Under the pieces are notes generated by a model that searched no databases, was not told the origin of the DNA, and saw nothing but the letters and a program-made list of their open reading frames with translations. 64,000 nucleotides of DNA, taken from NCBI RefSeq assembly GCF_000013765.1, contig NC_007954.1:2542001-2606000 (forward strand). The letters run 5' to 3'. The DNA comes from Shewanella denitrificans OS217. GTDB lineage: Bacteria > Pseudomonadota > Gammaproteobacteria > Enterobacterales > Shewanellaceae. Positions 34,317-41,801 of the stretch are shown one piece after another. Position numbers and translations under genes: made by a program. Within the stretch, counting starts at the first letter, position 1, and every line of letters begins with the position of its first letter.

Positions 34317-34540
34317 CGTAAATACTGACAACGACTAGAGAAACGTCGACGTCGTTTCTCTAGCTGCCCACAATAACGGGTAAGTTCCTGAGTTAACTCA
34401 TCAACGTTAATCCCTTTATGCCACTGCTCAAGTACCTCTCTATCACTCCAGCAATTTGCAGTTTCGATGTCAATCCGTAACAGCACGTGTAGATGATTCG
34501 ATCTTTTAAATATACAAGAATACAAAAGCAGCCACATCAA
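34307..34540 (-). pseudogene. Remnant of an IS200-like (RAYT-type) transposase
   Basis: The minus-strand frame carries 'SNHLHVLLRIDIETANCWSDREVLEQWH', the HUH (H-x-H) motif region of Y1/REP-associated transposases. It jumps directly to a C-terminal 'ELTRYCGQLEKRRRRFSSRC', so the middle of the protein is deleted. Just upstream (to about 34565) a second frame still reads like 'FAIDVAAFV', part of the same protein after a frameshift. Full-length members are 300 or more residues. It is inactive and adjoins repeat R copy 5, linking the repeat family to this transposase. Confidence 0.7.
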
Positions 34541-35223
34541 TAGCGAAATACATCATCACACACTCTTAGTAAACGGAGAGCGCACTACCCACTACACAAC
34601 TACACAACTACACAACTACAGCAGTGGTAATAGGCCTGATGTTAAACAATAAGTTCAACACTAATTGAGTTCTACGAGGGCGTGGCAATATTAAGTTGAA
34701 CAAGACACGCCAACATCGACAACGTTCTGGAGTTTAGTAGAAGATGCTAGATCACGCGATTTATTGTGGCTGTTCCCATTTACTCCTTTGGTTTGTAAAG
34801 AGTACAGCGTATCAACGACGTCTCTATTAACATAGCCTGCCTTCGTTAAATTTTGAGGGACCTGTGCCTGTTATCTTGGAAATGCTGTAGGCCAGACGAG
34901 CTTAAAAGTGTTAATGCAGGTTTGACTGCAGCGTTTAAAGGTTGCAAAAACTCGCTTTTTTACTATGCTTTTTTATGCTGTTGCAAGATGCTTCTTGGTA
35001 ACAACGTTAACGTTAGTCGTCGGCTTATTTTTATGCTCATACAGGAAAATGACCATCAAGCTTAAGCTGTTGTTATTAAGTAACCTTCCTTGGTTTAGTT
35101 GTAATTCGTATAAGATAAAGCACTCGTGGTTATAACCCACAGATGGAGTTTTTAAATAGCTTATGTCATGGATGTATAGCTAAGCAAAGGACATGCAATC
35201 TATTAACTTAGAAGGAACTAGTT
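34541..35223. other. Spacer with short tandem repeat, no supported gene
   Basis: Contains three exact 8-bp units CTACACAA plus a partial fourth (34592-34620). An ORF at plus 34853-35065 is Cys-rich, lacks a good ribosome site, and I do not support it. The protease promoter presumably lies near the end. Confidence 0.5.
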
Positions 35224-36312
35224 ATGGAAATCAATTATAAAGTTATGCGCTGTAGTTGTGTAGGGATAGCCATGTCTCTGCTTTTCGCTTCAGGAGGGGT
35301 GAATGCAGAGACTTCTGTTATCAAAAATCCAGAAATCCAAGAGGAAAGTGCACCAAAAAATGTTGCTATTTCAATTAATAAGCAGTTAAAAATGGATCAA
35401 GCGACGCCAATGGAGTGGCCCGAATATGTCCCCTCTAAAGCGGCGGAGGAAAAAGGAAGTGACAGTGGTTCTGGCTCTATGGACAGCCAATTGGCACCGT
35501 TAGGGGCCAACGATGATGCAAAAGCGCTCTACCCTGAAGCTTGGCAAGCAATGGAAGAAATGGAAGAGATGGCCATCTCTGAAGAGCTTTCTAGCAGTGA
35601 TTTGGGTGCTACATCTGCTGCTAAGCCTGATCTATATACAGGTTATCCAGCAAATCTATATTCCCAATCTTGGAAATATCACCCTTGGCGTACTATGGGG
35701 AAACTCTATTTCAACACGCCCAGTGGTGGAACGAGTTATTGCAGTGCATCGATGTTGAAAAATAATGTATTGCTTACGGCTGCCCACTGCGTTTATAGCC
35801 GTGGAAGTGGCTGGCATTCAAATTTGGTATTTGCACCAGCTGAGAGGTACGGTAATAGGCCATATGGCCAGTATAACTGGACCAGTGCGATTGTTCTTAC
35901 TAACTGGATCAATATCGGTAGCCGTCAATATGATCTTGCATTAGTGCGCTTAAGTGGCAATCCCAATGGCATGGTTGGTAATTTAGGATATGCCTATGGA
36001 CAAGCATTTGAACAAAGCCTTTTTTCATTTGGTTATCCAGGTAATTTAGGCTCAGGTCAATACAGTAATACTTGTGCAGCCGAATCTTTTAAAGATGATA
36101 CTGATGCAATTGGTATGGGCTGTAATATGACTTATGGTGCAAGTGGCGGGCCATGGTTACGGGTGTTTAGGCCCTATGTATCAGGAGGGAATCAGGCCAA
36201 TTCTGTGGTCAGTGGACCATCCATAAAAGGCACTTTTGGTCAAAGTTATGTTGGTCCAAGATTTACCAGCAACAACTTTCAAGTACTCTGTAATAGTTAC
36301 GGATGTTTATAA
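35224..36312 (+). CDS. Trypsin-like serine protease (S1 family), exported
   Basis: 362 residues. The signal peptide (to about 29) is followed by a Ser/Glu/Met-rich, acidic pro-region (about 30-135, with 'EAWQAMEEMEEMAISEELSSS'), then a chymotrypsin-fold domain. The catalytic triad is visible: H188 (LLTAAHCV), D237 (QYDLALVRL) and S307 (TYGASGGPW). Paired cysteines are Cys173/Cys189, Cys284/Cys300 and two near the C-terminus. It resembles V8/glutamyl-endopeptidase-like secreted proteases. Ribosome site GAAGGA upstream. It is followed by a hairpin and then an IS256 insertion, so it is otherwise isolated. Confidence 0.86.
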   Translation: MEINYKVMRCSCVGIAMSLLFASGGVNAETSVIKNPEIQEESAPKNVAISINKQLKMDQATPMEWPEYVPSKAAEEKGSDSGSGSMDSQLAPLGANDDAKALYPEAWQAMEEMEEMAISEELSSSDLGATSAAKPDLYTGYPANLYSQSWKYHPWRTMGKLYFNTPSGGTSYCSASMLKNNVLLTAAHCVYSRGSGWHSNLVFAPAERYGNRPYGQYNWTSAIVLTNWINIGSRQYDLALVRLSGNPNGMVGNLGYAYGQAFEQSLFSFGYPGNLGSGQYSNTCAAESFKDDTDAIGMGCNMTYGASGGPWLRVFRPYVSGGNQANSVVSGPSIKGTFGQSYVGPRFTSNNFQVLCNSYGCL

Positions 36313-36342
36313 GTTGATTGACTGTTATCAATCTTGAAGATT

Positions 36343-36371
36343 AATACCTGCCAGTAAATCTGGCAGGTATT
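36343..36371 (+). terminator. Strong hairpin after the protease gene
   Basis: AATACCTGCCAG / CTGGCAGGTATT, a perfect 12-bp stem with a 5-nt loop, 31 bp after the stop. There is no following T-tract, so termination efficiency is uncertain. Confidence 0.6.
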
Positions 36372-36380
36372 ATGTCGTTA

Positions 36381-36388
36381 GCGCCTTC
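36381..36388. repeat. Target-site duplication GCGCCTTC, left
   Basis: The 8-bp GCGCCTTC occurs here and at 37681-37688, directly flanking the IS256-family element. Eight-base duplications are normal for this family. Confidence 0.85.
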
Positions 36389-37680
36389 GAGGGCGTTCGA
36401 AATTCTGTGTCAGGTTAAGTTTAAATTTCTAGCACGCTGTCTAAACGCCCTTCAAAATAAATCGCTAACTGAGATAAACAAAGGCTCCAATTGTGAATGG
36501 GCATTGTCCATTTATTCGAGGCGTTCAATATGCCAGCATAAAGTAGCTTCAACAAGCTATTTTCATTAGGAAAAGCCCCTTTAGTTTTGGTTAACTTCCT
36601 AAATTGACGGTGTACCGCTTCCACCGCATTCGTGGTGTAAATTACTTTTCTGATGTGCTCTGGATACTTAAAATAGTGCGATAAATTGTGCCACTTACGG
36701 CGCCAAGAATTAATAACAAGTGGATAAGCCTCGCCCCATTTCGCTTCTAGTTCATCTAACGCTAGCTCCGCCGCTTCCTTGCTCACCGCGCGATAAACAC
36801 ACTTTAAATCGGCCATGAACGCCTTCTGGTTTTTCGAGGCGACGTACTTCATTGAGTTGCGAATTTGGTGAATGACGCACAACTGCGTCTCTGTATTCGG
36901 GAAGATACTGGCGATGGCTTCAGGAAACCCCGTCAGGCCATCAACACAGGCGATAAGGATGTCTTTTACGCCGCGATTATTAAGATCGGTCAGCACAGAT
37001 AACCAGTAATTAGCCCCTTCATTTTCAGATAAATGCAGGCCGAGTATTTCTTTTTTTCCTTGCATATTAAGGGCTAGCAGGGTGTACACCGCTTTGCTGA
37101 TGTAACGGCCATCTTCTTTGACTTTGTAATGTATCGCATCGAGCCAGACAATCGGGTAGTGGCTGTCGAGTGGGCGCTGTTGCCAGGCTTTAAGCTCAGG
37201 AATGAGCTTGTCAGTTATGGCGTTAATGGTCGCGCTGGAAACATTAATGCCGTACATTTCCTCGACGTGCTGATTGATGTCACGGTAGCTCATGCCCATG
37301 CTGAACATCGACAGCACTTTGCGGTCGATTTCATCGGTGAGCGTGGTTTGGTTCTTCTTGATGAGCTGAGGTTCGAAGGAGCCATTTCTATCGCGAGGCG
37401 TTTCTAGCTCAAAGCTGCCTGACAGGTGCTTAATCGTTTTAGCCGTTTTACCATTCTTGCGGTTAGGTTGCTCATCATGAGCCAAGTGCTGCTCAAGTTC
37501 GGCTTGAAGCGCCGCTTCGGTAAGTTGTTTAATCAAGGGGCCAAGAATACTGTCTTTGCCTGTGAGGTTTTTACCCGCTTGAAGATCTTTAAGGGCTTGT
37601 TCAAAGTTAAAAGGTTGAGTCATGTGTCATTCCTGTTTTTGTACAGTTTACTGAAATGACACAGAATTATGAACACTACC
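36389..37680 (-). mobile_element. IS256-family insertion sequence, complete
   Basis: 1292 bp with ~24-bp imperfect inverted repeats (both ends contain AATTCTGTGTCA), an 8-bp target duplication, and one intact transposase gene on the minus strand. Inserted between the protease hairpin and a downstream terminator. Confidence 0.9.
36421..37623 (-). CDS. IS256-family transposase
   Basis: 400 residues, the usual family length. The N-terminus is 'DLQAGKNLTGKDSILGPLIKQLTEAALQAELEQHL'. The DDE catalytic domain shows D in 'IVWLDAIHYKVKEDGR', D in 'ACVDGLTGFPEAI' and E in 'TTNAVEAVHRQFRKLTK', plus the signature 'CVIHQIRNSMKYV'. AGGAATGACAC precedes the ATG. No frameshift or truncation, so the element may be active. 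Confidence 0.95.
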   Translation of the reverse strand: MTQPFNFEQALKDLQAGKNLTGKDSILGPLIKQLTEAALQAELEQHLAHDEQPNRKNGKTAKTIKHLSGSFELETPRDRNGSFEPQLIKKNQTTLTDEIDRKVLSMFSMGMSYRDINQHVEEMYGINVSSATINAITDKLIPELKAWQQRPLDSHYPIVWLDAIHYKVKEDGRYISKAVYTLLALNMQGKKEILGLHLSENEGANYWLSVLTDLNNRGVKDILIACVDGLTGFPEAIASIFPNTETQLCVIHQIRNSMKYVASKNQKAFMADLKCVYRAVSKEAAELALDELEAKWGEAYPLVINSWRRKWHNLSHYFKYPEHIRKVIYTTNAVEAVHRQFRKLTKTKGAFPNENSLLKLLYAGILNASNKWTMPIHNWSLCLSQLAIYFEGRLDSVLEI

Positions 37681-37852
37681 GCGCCTTCAGAATTTGAATA
37701 CACGGCATTATTTCTATCCTTTTGTAGAAGCGTCAAGTCCCCATCCTCATGAATTAAAGCTGTGTTCGCTAACATCAATGAATGGTTAGACGTCAACCTT
37801 AGAACTCAGCAATAAGTGTCACAGAGCATGCTTCTCAAGCGTACAAACGAAG

Positions 37853-37884
37853 AAGATACCTAGCCTTGGCTCGGTATCTTTTTT
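37853..37884 (+). terminator. Intrinsic terminator
   Basis: AAGATACC / GGTATCTT stem followed by TTTTTT. In the ancestral sequence without the IS256 element it would have lain about 200 bp downstream of the protease gene and may have been its terminator. Confidence 0.65.
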
Positions 37885-37918
37885 ATGATGATTTTATGTT
37901 TTTAACTGCTCAAAGCAG

Positions 37919-37997
37919 GCCAACCCGTCCATAGAGAAATAATTACCATCGGAGACGCCACACTCAGTAAAATGTTAAGTCAATCTCTTTATAAAAC
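37919..37997 (+). repeat. Repeat R, copy 6 (fragment of tail module)
   Basis: GCCAACCC, AATTACCATCGGAGACGCCACACTCAGTAAAATGTTAAG and CTCTTTATAAA match the tail module of copies 1, 2 and 4 with several changes. The stop codon of the neighbouring MBL-fold gene (37989) lies within this fragment. Confidence 0.65.
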
Positions 37998-38828
37998 CGA
38001 TGATAAGTCACTGCTATTCGTATTTATTATTTCCCTTATTTCATCAGGCACAGAGAAAAAATCGACTTTTAATTGGTGTAATGTGTCAGGTACATTCATA
38101 GGGATATGAATATAAGTAATGCTTTGCACATTGAACTGTGCTTTAAGCGACTGTTCCGGATTAGTATTAACGGCAAATACTCCAGGAATGAAAGCATGAT
38201 GTGTTACCTTTTTTGCCCAGAAGCGACTAAAGGGCAGATAATGTTCGGAATTGATATCTGAATCGCCTAAGTGCATGACAGTCACATCGTCCAAGGTCAC
38301 TCGGTAAACCAAATTTTCAACATCAGCGCTTTCAGGCCAACCGACATGAGGGATACGTATCACTTCTACTTGAACGCCAGCTAAAGATAATGCTTTGGGT
38401 GGCTCACCCAGGATCATCGATATTTCATGCAACTGTGTTGTTATCTTCTTATCATCCCCTAGAAGCTTTAGTTTTTCTATTACCTGAGTTGGCGCTATCA
38501 ATTGAACATTCTGATACTTATGTAAATAAGCAGATACCTCTTTTGCATCAAAGTGATCAGCATGACTGTGGCTTATAAATATCACATCAATATTTTCAAA
38601 TGGCGCTTCATTTTCCAATATCTTAAATTTCAAACTTTCAGGGACTAAGCTAAATCGCTGAAAATTTTTATTAAACATAGGATCGAACAGTATTTTTTTC
38701 TGCGTGCCTACAACCAAAACCCCTTCATTCCCCAAATAATGGGCTGTCCCCAGAACGTCTTGCGTTGCAAAACTATGCGTTGAACACAGCACAACAAAAA
38801 ATAGTAAACTTGTGATTAAAAAACGCAT
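37989..38828 (-). CDS. MBL-fold metallo-hydrolase, exported
   Basis: 279 residues with a signal peptide (RFLITSLLFFVVLCSTHSFA) and a metallo-beta-lactamase fold. It shows 'YLGNEGVLVVGTQKKILFDPMF', the metal motif H87-S-H-A-D91-H92 (ISHSHADHF), a later 'IPHVGWPESADVENLVYRV' and 'VMHLGDSDIN'. It resembles the UlaG-like/lactonase-type subgroup; substrate unknown. ATG 38828 is chosen for AAGG upstream and the signal peptide. The C-terminus reads into the repeat R fragment. It lies 150 bp from the TolB-like gene on the same strand. Confidence 0.83.
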   Translation of the reverse strand: MRFLITSLLFFVVLCSTHSFATQDVLGTAHYLGNEGVLVVGTQKKILFDPMFNKNFQRFSLVPESLKFKILENEAPFENIDVIFISHSHADHFDAKEVSAYLHKYQNVQLIAPTQVIEKLKLLGDDKKITTQLHEISMILGEPPKALSLAGVQVEVIRIPHVGWPESADVENLVYRVTLDDVTVMHLGDSDINSEHYLPFSRFWAKKVTHHAFIPGVFAVNTNPEQSLKAQFNVQSITYIHIPMNVPDTLHQLKVDFFSVPDEIREIINTNSSDLSSVL

Positions 38829-38978
38829 AAAACCTTCGTTTTGATTATTGAAAAATAATGACCACGTTAGTGATACCTTGATGCAAGTGAGCGTTGGCAA
38901 CGAACGCCCGCTGAAGGCGCACCGTCTTTTGGCGTCGCTCTTGCTTTGATTGCTATATGCTTCACTATTTGTAGCTGG

Positions 38979-39857
38979 CTAAGGCTTAAACATCGCATCT
39001 CTACCAGAGAGAATTTTCCTTGATGAAGAACCATCTTTATTCATAATATAGATATCCCATCCTGTATCCGCGAAGTGTGTAAATAATATTTCGGAACTGT
39101 CGGGGGACCAGGAAGGGAAAGAATCACCAACATTATTGAATGTTAATCGTTTTTGATTAGACCCATCACTATTCATCACATAAATTTCTTGATTTCCATC
39201 TCTTTTAGACATAAAAGCGATGTGCTTGCCATCAGGAGAAACCTCAGGGTGCCATTCTTCAGCTTCATTATCTGTCAACTGGATAACCTTGCTACCATCG
39301 ATATTTGCTATGCTAATCTCACTTTTTTTATCGTTGAACTCCGAAGAAAACACGATTCTTCCATCTGGAGTAAAATGGGGGTTACTTCCTTTTAGTGATT
39401 CTATTTGAGTCTGTTTGCTACCATCTGCATTCATCAGCCAGATTTCAGCCTGAAAAACGCCTTCCGGATCCTTATATTCCCTAGCAAAAACTATTTTTTT
39501 TCCATCTGGAGACCATGCAGGGACACTATCCCATTTATTTTTTTCATGAGTCAATCGTTTCCAATTCGTACCATCACTATTCATTGTATGAATAGACCAG
39601 GTCTTTCCATCATCATGATATTGTCGAACAGCAATTTTTTTTCCGTCTGGCGACCAAGTTACGTAGTCACCTGTCACATTGGGAATGTTAATACTTGATT
39701 GGCCTTCTCTATCAGTTAAATAAATTTTTGATCCCGCCCCACTAACCGCAATGATATGGGAGCTATCGAGCACAGGAGAGTCATCTTGGGCATGACTTGG
39801 GTAATTAATGATTAACAGAGAAAGTAACAGAGGTATTGAAGAGCAAATAGATTTCAT
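38979..39857 (-). CDS. TolB-like beta-propeller protein, exported
   Basis: 292 residues: signal peptide (to about 23), then at least five WD40-like PD40 blades, each with an 'xSPDGKxIxF' motif (VTWSPDGKKIAV, PAWSPDGKKIVF, PHFTPDGRIVF, PEVSPDGKHIAF, PSWSPDSSEILF) and 'IYVMNSDGSNQKRLT' strands. It is the propeller half of TolB without the TolB N-terminal domain, so it is a periplasmic propeller of unknown partner. It may be co-transcribed with the MBL-fold gene. Confidence 0.85.
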   Translation of the reverse strand: MKSICSSIPLLLSLLIINYPSHAQDDSPVLDSSHIIAVSGAGSKIYLTDREGQSSINIPNVTGDYVTWSPDGKKIAVRQYHDDGKTWSIHTMNSDGTNWKRLTHEKNKWDSVPAWSPDGKKIVFAREYKDPEGVFQAEIWLMNADGSKQTQIESLKGSNPHFTPDGRIVFSSEFNDKKSEISIANIDGSKVIQLTDNEAEEWHPEVSPDGKHIAFMSKRDGNQEIYVMNSDGSNQKRLTFNNVGDSFPSWSPDSSEILFTHFADTGWDIYIMNKDGSSSRKILSGRDAMFKP

Positions 39858-40240
39858 GAACTTTTCCTTATCTTGAAATCAACGAATGAGTTAACTTCAC
39901 TTAAGTGTGATTGAGCAAGCGCTAAAGTTAACCTATAAGGCTTCAAAAAACCTGACGTCCTTATGACTTTTAGTTGATTTTGATCTGACAGCGATAATAA
40001 TAAGGAGAATGGCTTAACTTATACTGATGAGGGTTTAACTAACATACTGAAATTAAGGGATTTAAATTAGAATATTTAAATTATTGCCAAAGGGGCTAAG
40101 GGGAACGGCTGATTACATAAAAGTCACCCGGTAACTGTCACTTCAAACAGCACGTTTTCTCGAACTGCCATATAGTTAATAAAGAGCACACTTGACTCAT
40201 TCTAGAATATAAGAAGGACGCGGCTTCGCCCGGCCTATTC
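39858..40240. other. AT-rich spacer, no gene seen
   Basis: No supported ORF. Near 40207-40236 a G+C-rich hairpin-like segment (AAGAAGG...CCTATTCTT) precedes the stop side of the small membrane gene and may terminate it. Confidence 0.4.
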
Positions 40241-40528
40241 TTATTTTTGATGTTTTTTACAGCGCCATTTTGTAAATACAAAGTACAATAGAGAGTAACC
40301 AAAAGGCTGAACAAACCAGACCTCCAAACCTAATGAATGACTATCAGTGAGATATGAGTGAACCACCCCATAAACGGCTATAGGCCACATTAGCGCCCAT
40401 CCCAAATAACACTCAAGTTGATACATCCAACTTGTTTCGTTTGCATATATTGCAGAGTCTAAATTTACACCACCATGTAAAAGCAATGAAAAACCTATAC
40501 GCTTAACGCAATGGTTCCCACAATCCAT
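40241..40528 (-). CDS. Small hypothetical membrane protein
   Basis: 95 residues with two hydrophobic segments (about 36-57 'YQLECYLGWALMWPIAVYGVVHSYL' and 72-86 'FVQPFGYSLLYFVFT'). No recognised family. The ribosome site is weak. On the minus strand it lies downstream of an attC-like structure, as an integron cassette gene would. Real-gene status is moderately supported by composition only. Confidence 0.45.
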   Translation of the reverse strand: MDCGNHCVKRIGFSLLLHGGVNLDSAIYANETSWMYQLECYLGWALMWPIAVYGVVHSYLTDSHSLGLEVWFVQPFGYSLLYFVFTKWRCKKHQK

Positions 40529-40560
40529 TTAAGTTTTAGTGAAAAAATACTAAACACTCC

Positions 40561-40663
40561 TGAAAACGCCGTTTTAAGCGGCGAGAAACAGTTTGCTAAA
40601 ATGTGAAACGAAGTGGAACCGAGCAAACTGTTACGAGTCCGACTTTAAAACCTTGTTATATTC
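40561..40663 (-). repeat. attC-like recombination site candidate
   Basis: On the minus strand: ATATAACAAGGTTTTAA, then an 11-bp perfect internal arm (AACAGTTTGCT, 40632-40622) with its complement (AGCAAACTGTT, 40597-40587), then TTAAAACGGCGTTTTCA. The outer boxes are inverse complements apart from the AAGG/GCCG core (AAC-n4-TTTTAA / TTAAAA-n4-GTT). This imperfect nested dyad of about 100 bp, just after a small cassette-like gene, resembles integron attC sites. The terminal GTT boxes only loosely fit GTTRRRY. Confidence 0.45.
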
Positions 40664-40666
40664 ACA
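40655..40666. repeat. 12-bp inverted repeat flanking a small gene (left)
   Basis: GTTATATTCACA here is the exact reverse complement of TGTGAATATAAC at 41101-41112. The pair brackets the gene at 40763-41089, as the R'' and R' ends of a gene cassette would. Confidence 0.7.
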
Positions 40667-40762
40667 TTGCGACTTTCCAATAGCCCAAATAGCCAAACCA
40701 AACAAAAAGTAAAATAATTTTTGACTTGATAGTTCTATTGCCATAGATGAACCTTGTACATG

Positions 40763-41089
40763 TTACGATAGAACTGAACCAATGAATATATCACCAACAC
40801 TTTGAAGTATTGGAAAAAATACTAACAGAGTTGCAGCAATGTAAGCAAAATTATAAGTACTAGGGTTTGATATAAATTTCGCTATTAAAACAAGCGCAAT
40901 AGATATTATGGCATTTGGTAATAAAAGAATTAGAGATGATTTTTGCACTTGTGCATCACTAGCTCCTTTAGCAAATGGAAATGTTTCAACTAATTCATTT
41001 AAGTATGAAGTAGGCTCGATAAGCCCCCAAACGGGATACAGCATAATTACAAAAGCTGCGAAAAACAGAATAAATCTAATGATTAACAC
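40763..41089 (-). CDS. Small hypothetical membrane protein (cassette-like)
   Basis: 108 residues with four hydrophobic helices (about 4-22, 49-68, 76-94 and a weaker one to the end). No recognised family, although the size and 'PVWGLIEPTSYLNELVE' loop resemble small DUF-type cassette proteins. Start is GTG 41089, chosen because a perfect AGGAGGT lies eight bases upstream. The gene is bracketed by exact inverted 12-mers and followed by the attC-like structure. Confidence 0.65.
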   Translation of the reverse strand: MLIIRFILFFAAFVIMLYPVWGLIEPTSYLNELVETFPFAKGASDAQVQKSSLILLLPNAIISIALVLIAKFISNPSTYNFAYIAATLLVFFPILQSVGDIFIGSVLS

Positions 41090-41496
41090 CCAACACCTCC
41101 TGTGAATATAACGTTTTAGCGCGAATTTCGGAAAACATCCTAAGACAATGCTTCAACCTTCGACTCGTTTACGCTTAAATTAGTATTAATTTTAGCAACT
41201 TACCAGCTAGCATAAGGTTTATCAATCCCTTTGAGGCTGGATACTCTTTATTGAAAGGAAGTAAGAATCTAGATATTCATGAACAACCAGTTTTCGCCAT
41301 AAACTATAATATAATATGTTATTGTTTTTCAACAACATAACTTGCATTTGTATAAAGCCGAGCGATTTTACACATCAAAATATTTACATAACGAGAAGCA
41401 AAAGCAAGCATTGGAGGACAGTGAGTTATAACAGCATAGCTACCCAGTATTTTAGGCTGATGCTTTTTAGTCAACAGCTAACACCAATGCTAACAA

Positions 41497-41605
41497 GGTG
41501 AACCATGTTGCATCTGCGAGACGACCGTCTGAGACAGGACGTCGAAGCGAGCTACATGGAAGTATATACGCGTGTCGGTGAGTAGATGCCATGGCAAGCC
41601 TGTAC
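41497..41605 (-). repeat. Dispersed repeat X, copy 2 (inverted)
   Basis: The reverse complement matches 22012-22167: GTACAGGCTTG, CATGGCAT, CCGACACGCGT, CATGTAGCTCGCTTCGACGTCC, GACGGTCGTCTCGC and CATGGTTCACC. The other copy has extra bases between these blocks. It lies in the 710-bp gene-free stretch before the AEC permease gene. Confidence 0.8.
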
Positions 41606-41669
41606 TCTTGGGGTCAGCTTAACTATTGACGATTCGAACTTAGCTAACTTGATGTCCAAGCTTCGCTAA

Positions 41670-41715
41670 GATCAAAGTCGCAGGGTTCCACTCTCTACTC
41701 ACCTACAAAGAGTGG
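41670..41715 (-). repeat. Dispersed repeat Y, copy 2 (inverted)
   Basis: GATCAAAGTCGCAGGGTTCC-ACTC ... GAGTGG is the reverse complement of 31237-31284, with central differences. Close to repeat X copy 2. Confidence 0.75.
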
Positions 41716-41801
41716 CTAAGAGGGGAAAACAAAAGTAAATCTGATCCTGAGTTTCTCATCCCCTAACCTGTCCACTGTTAAATTCCTGTAGCAACACAGG
41801 C

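Noticed and set aside
34853..35065. Plus-strand ORF of 70 codons with many Cys
   Set aside because: No convincing ribosome-binding site, no domain, and low-complexity composition typical of chance ORFs in AT-rich DNA.
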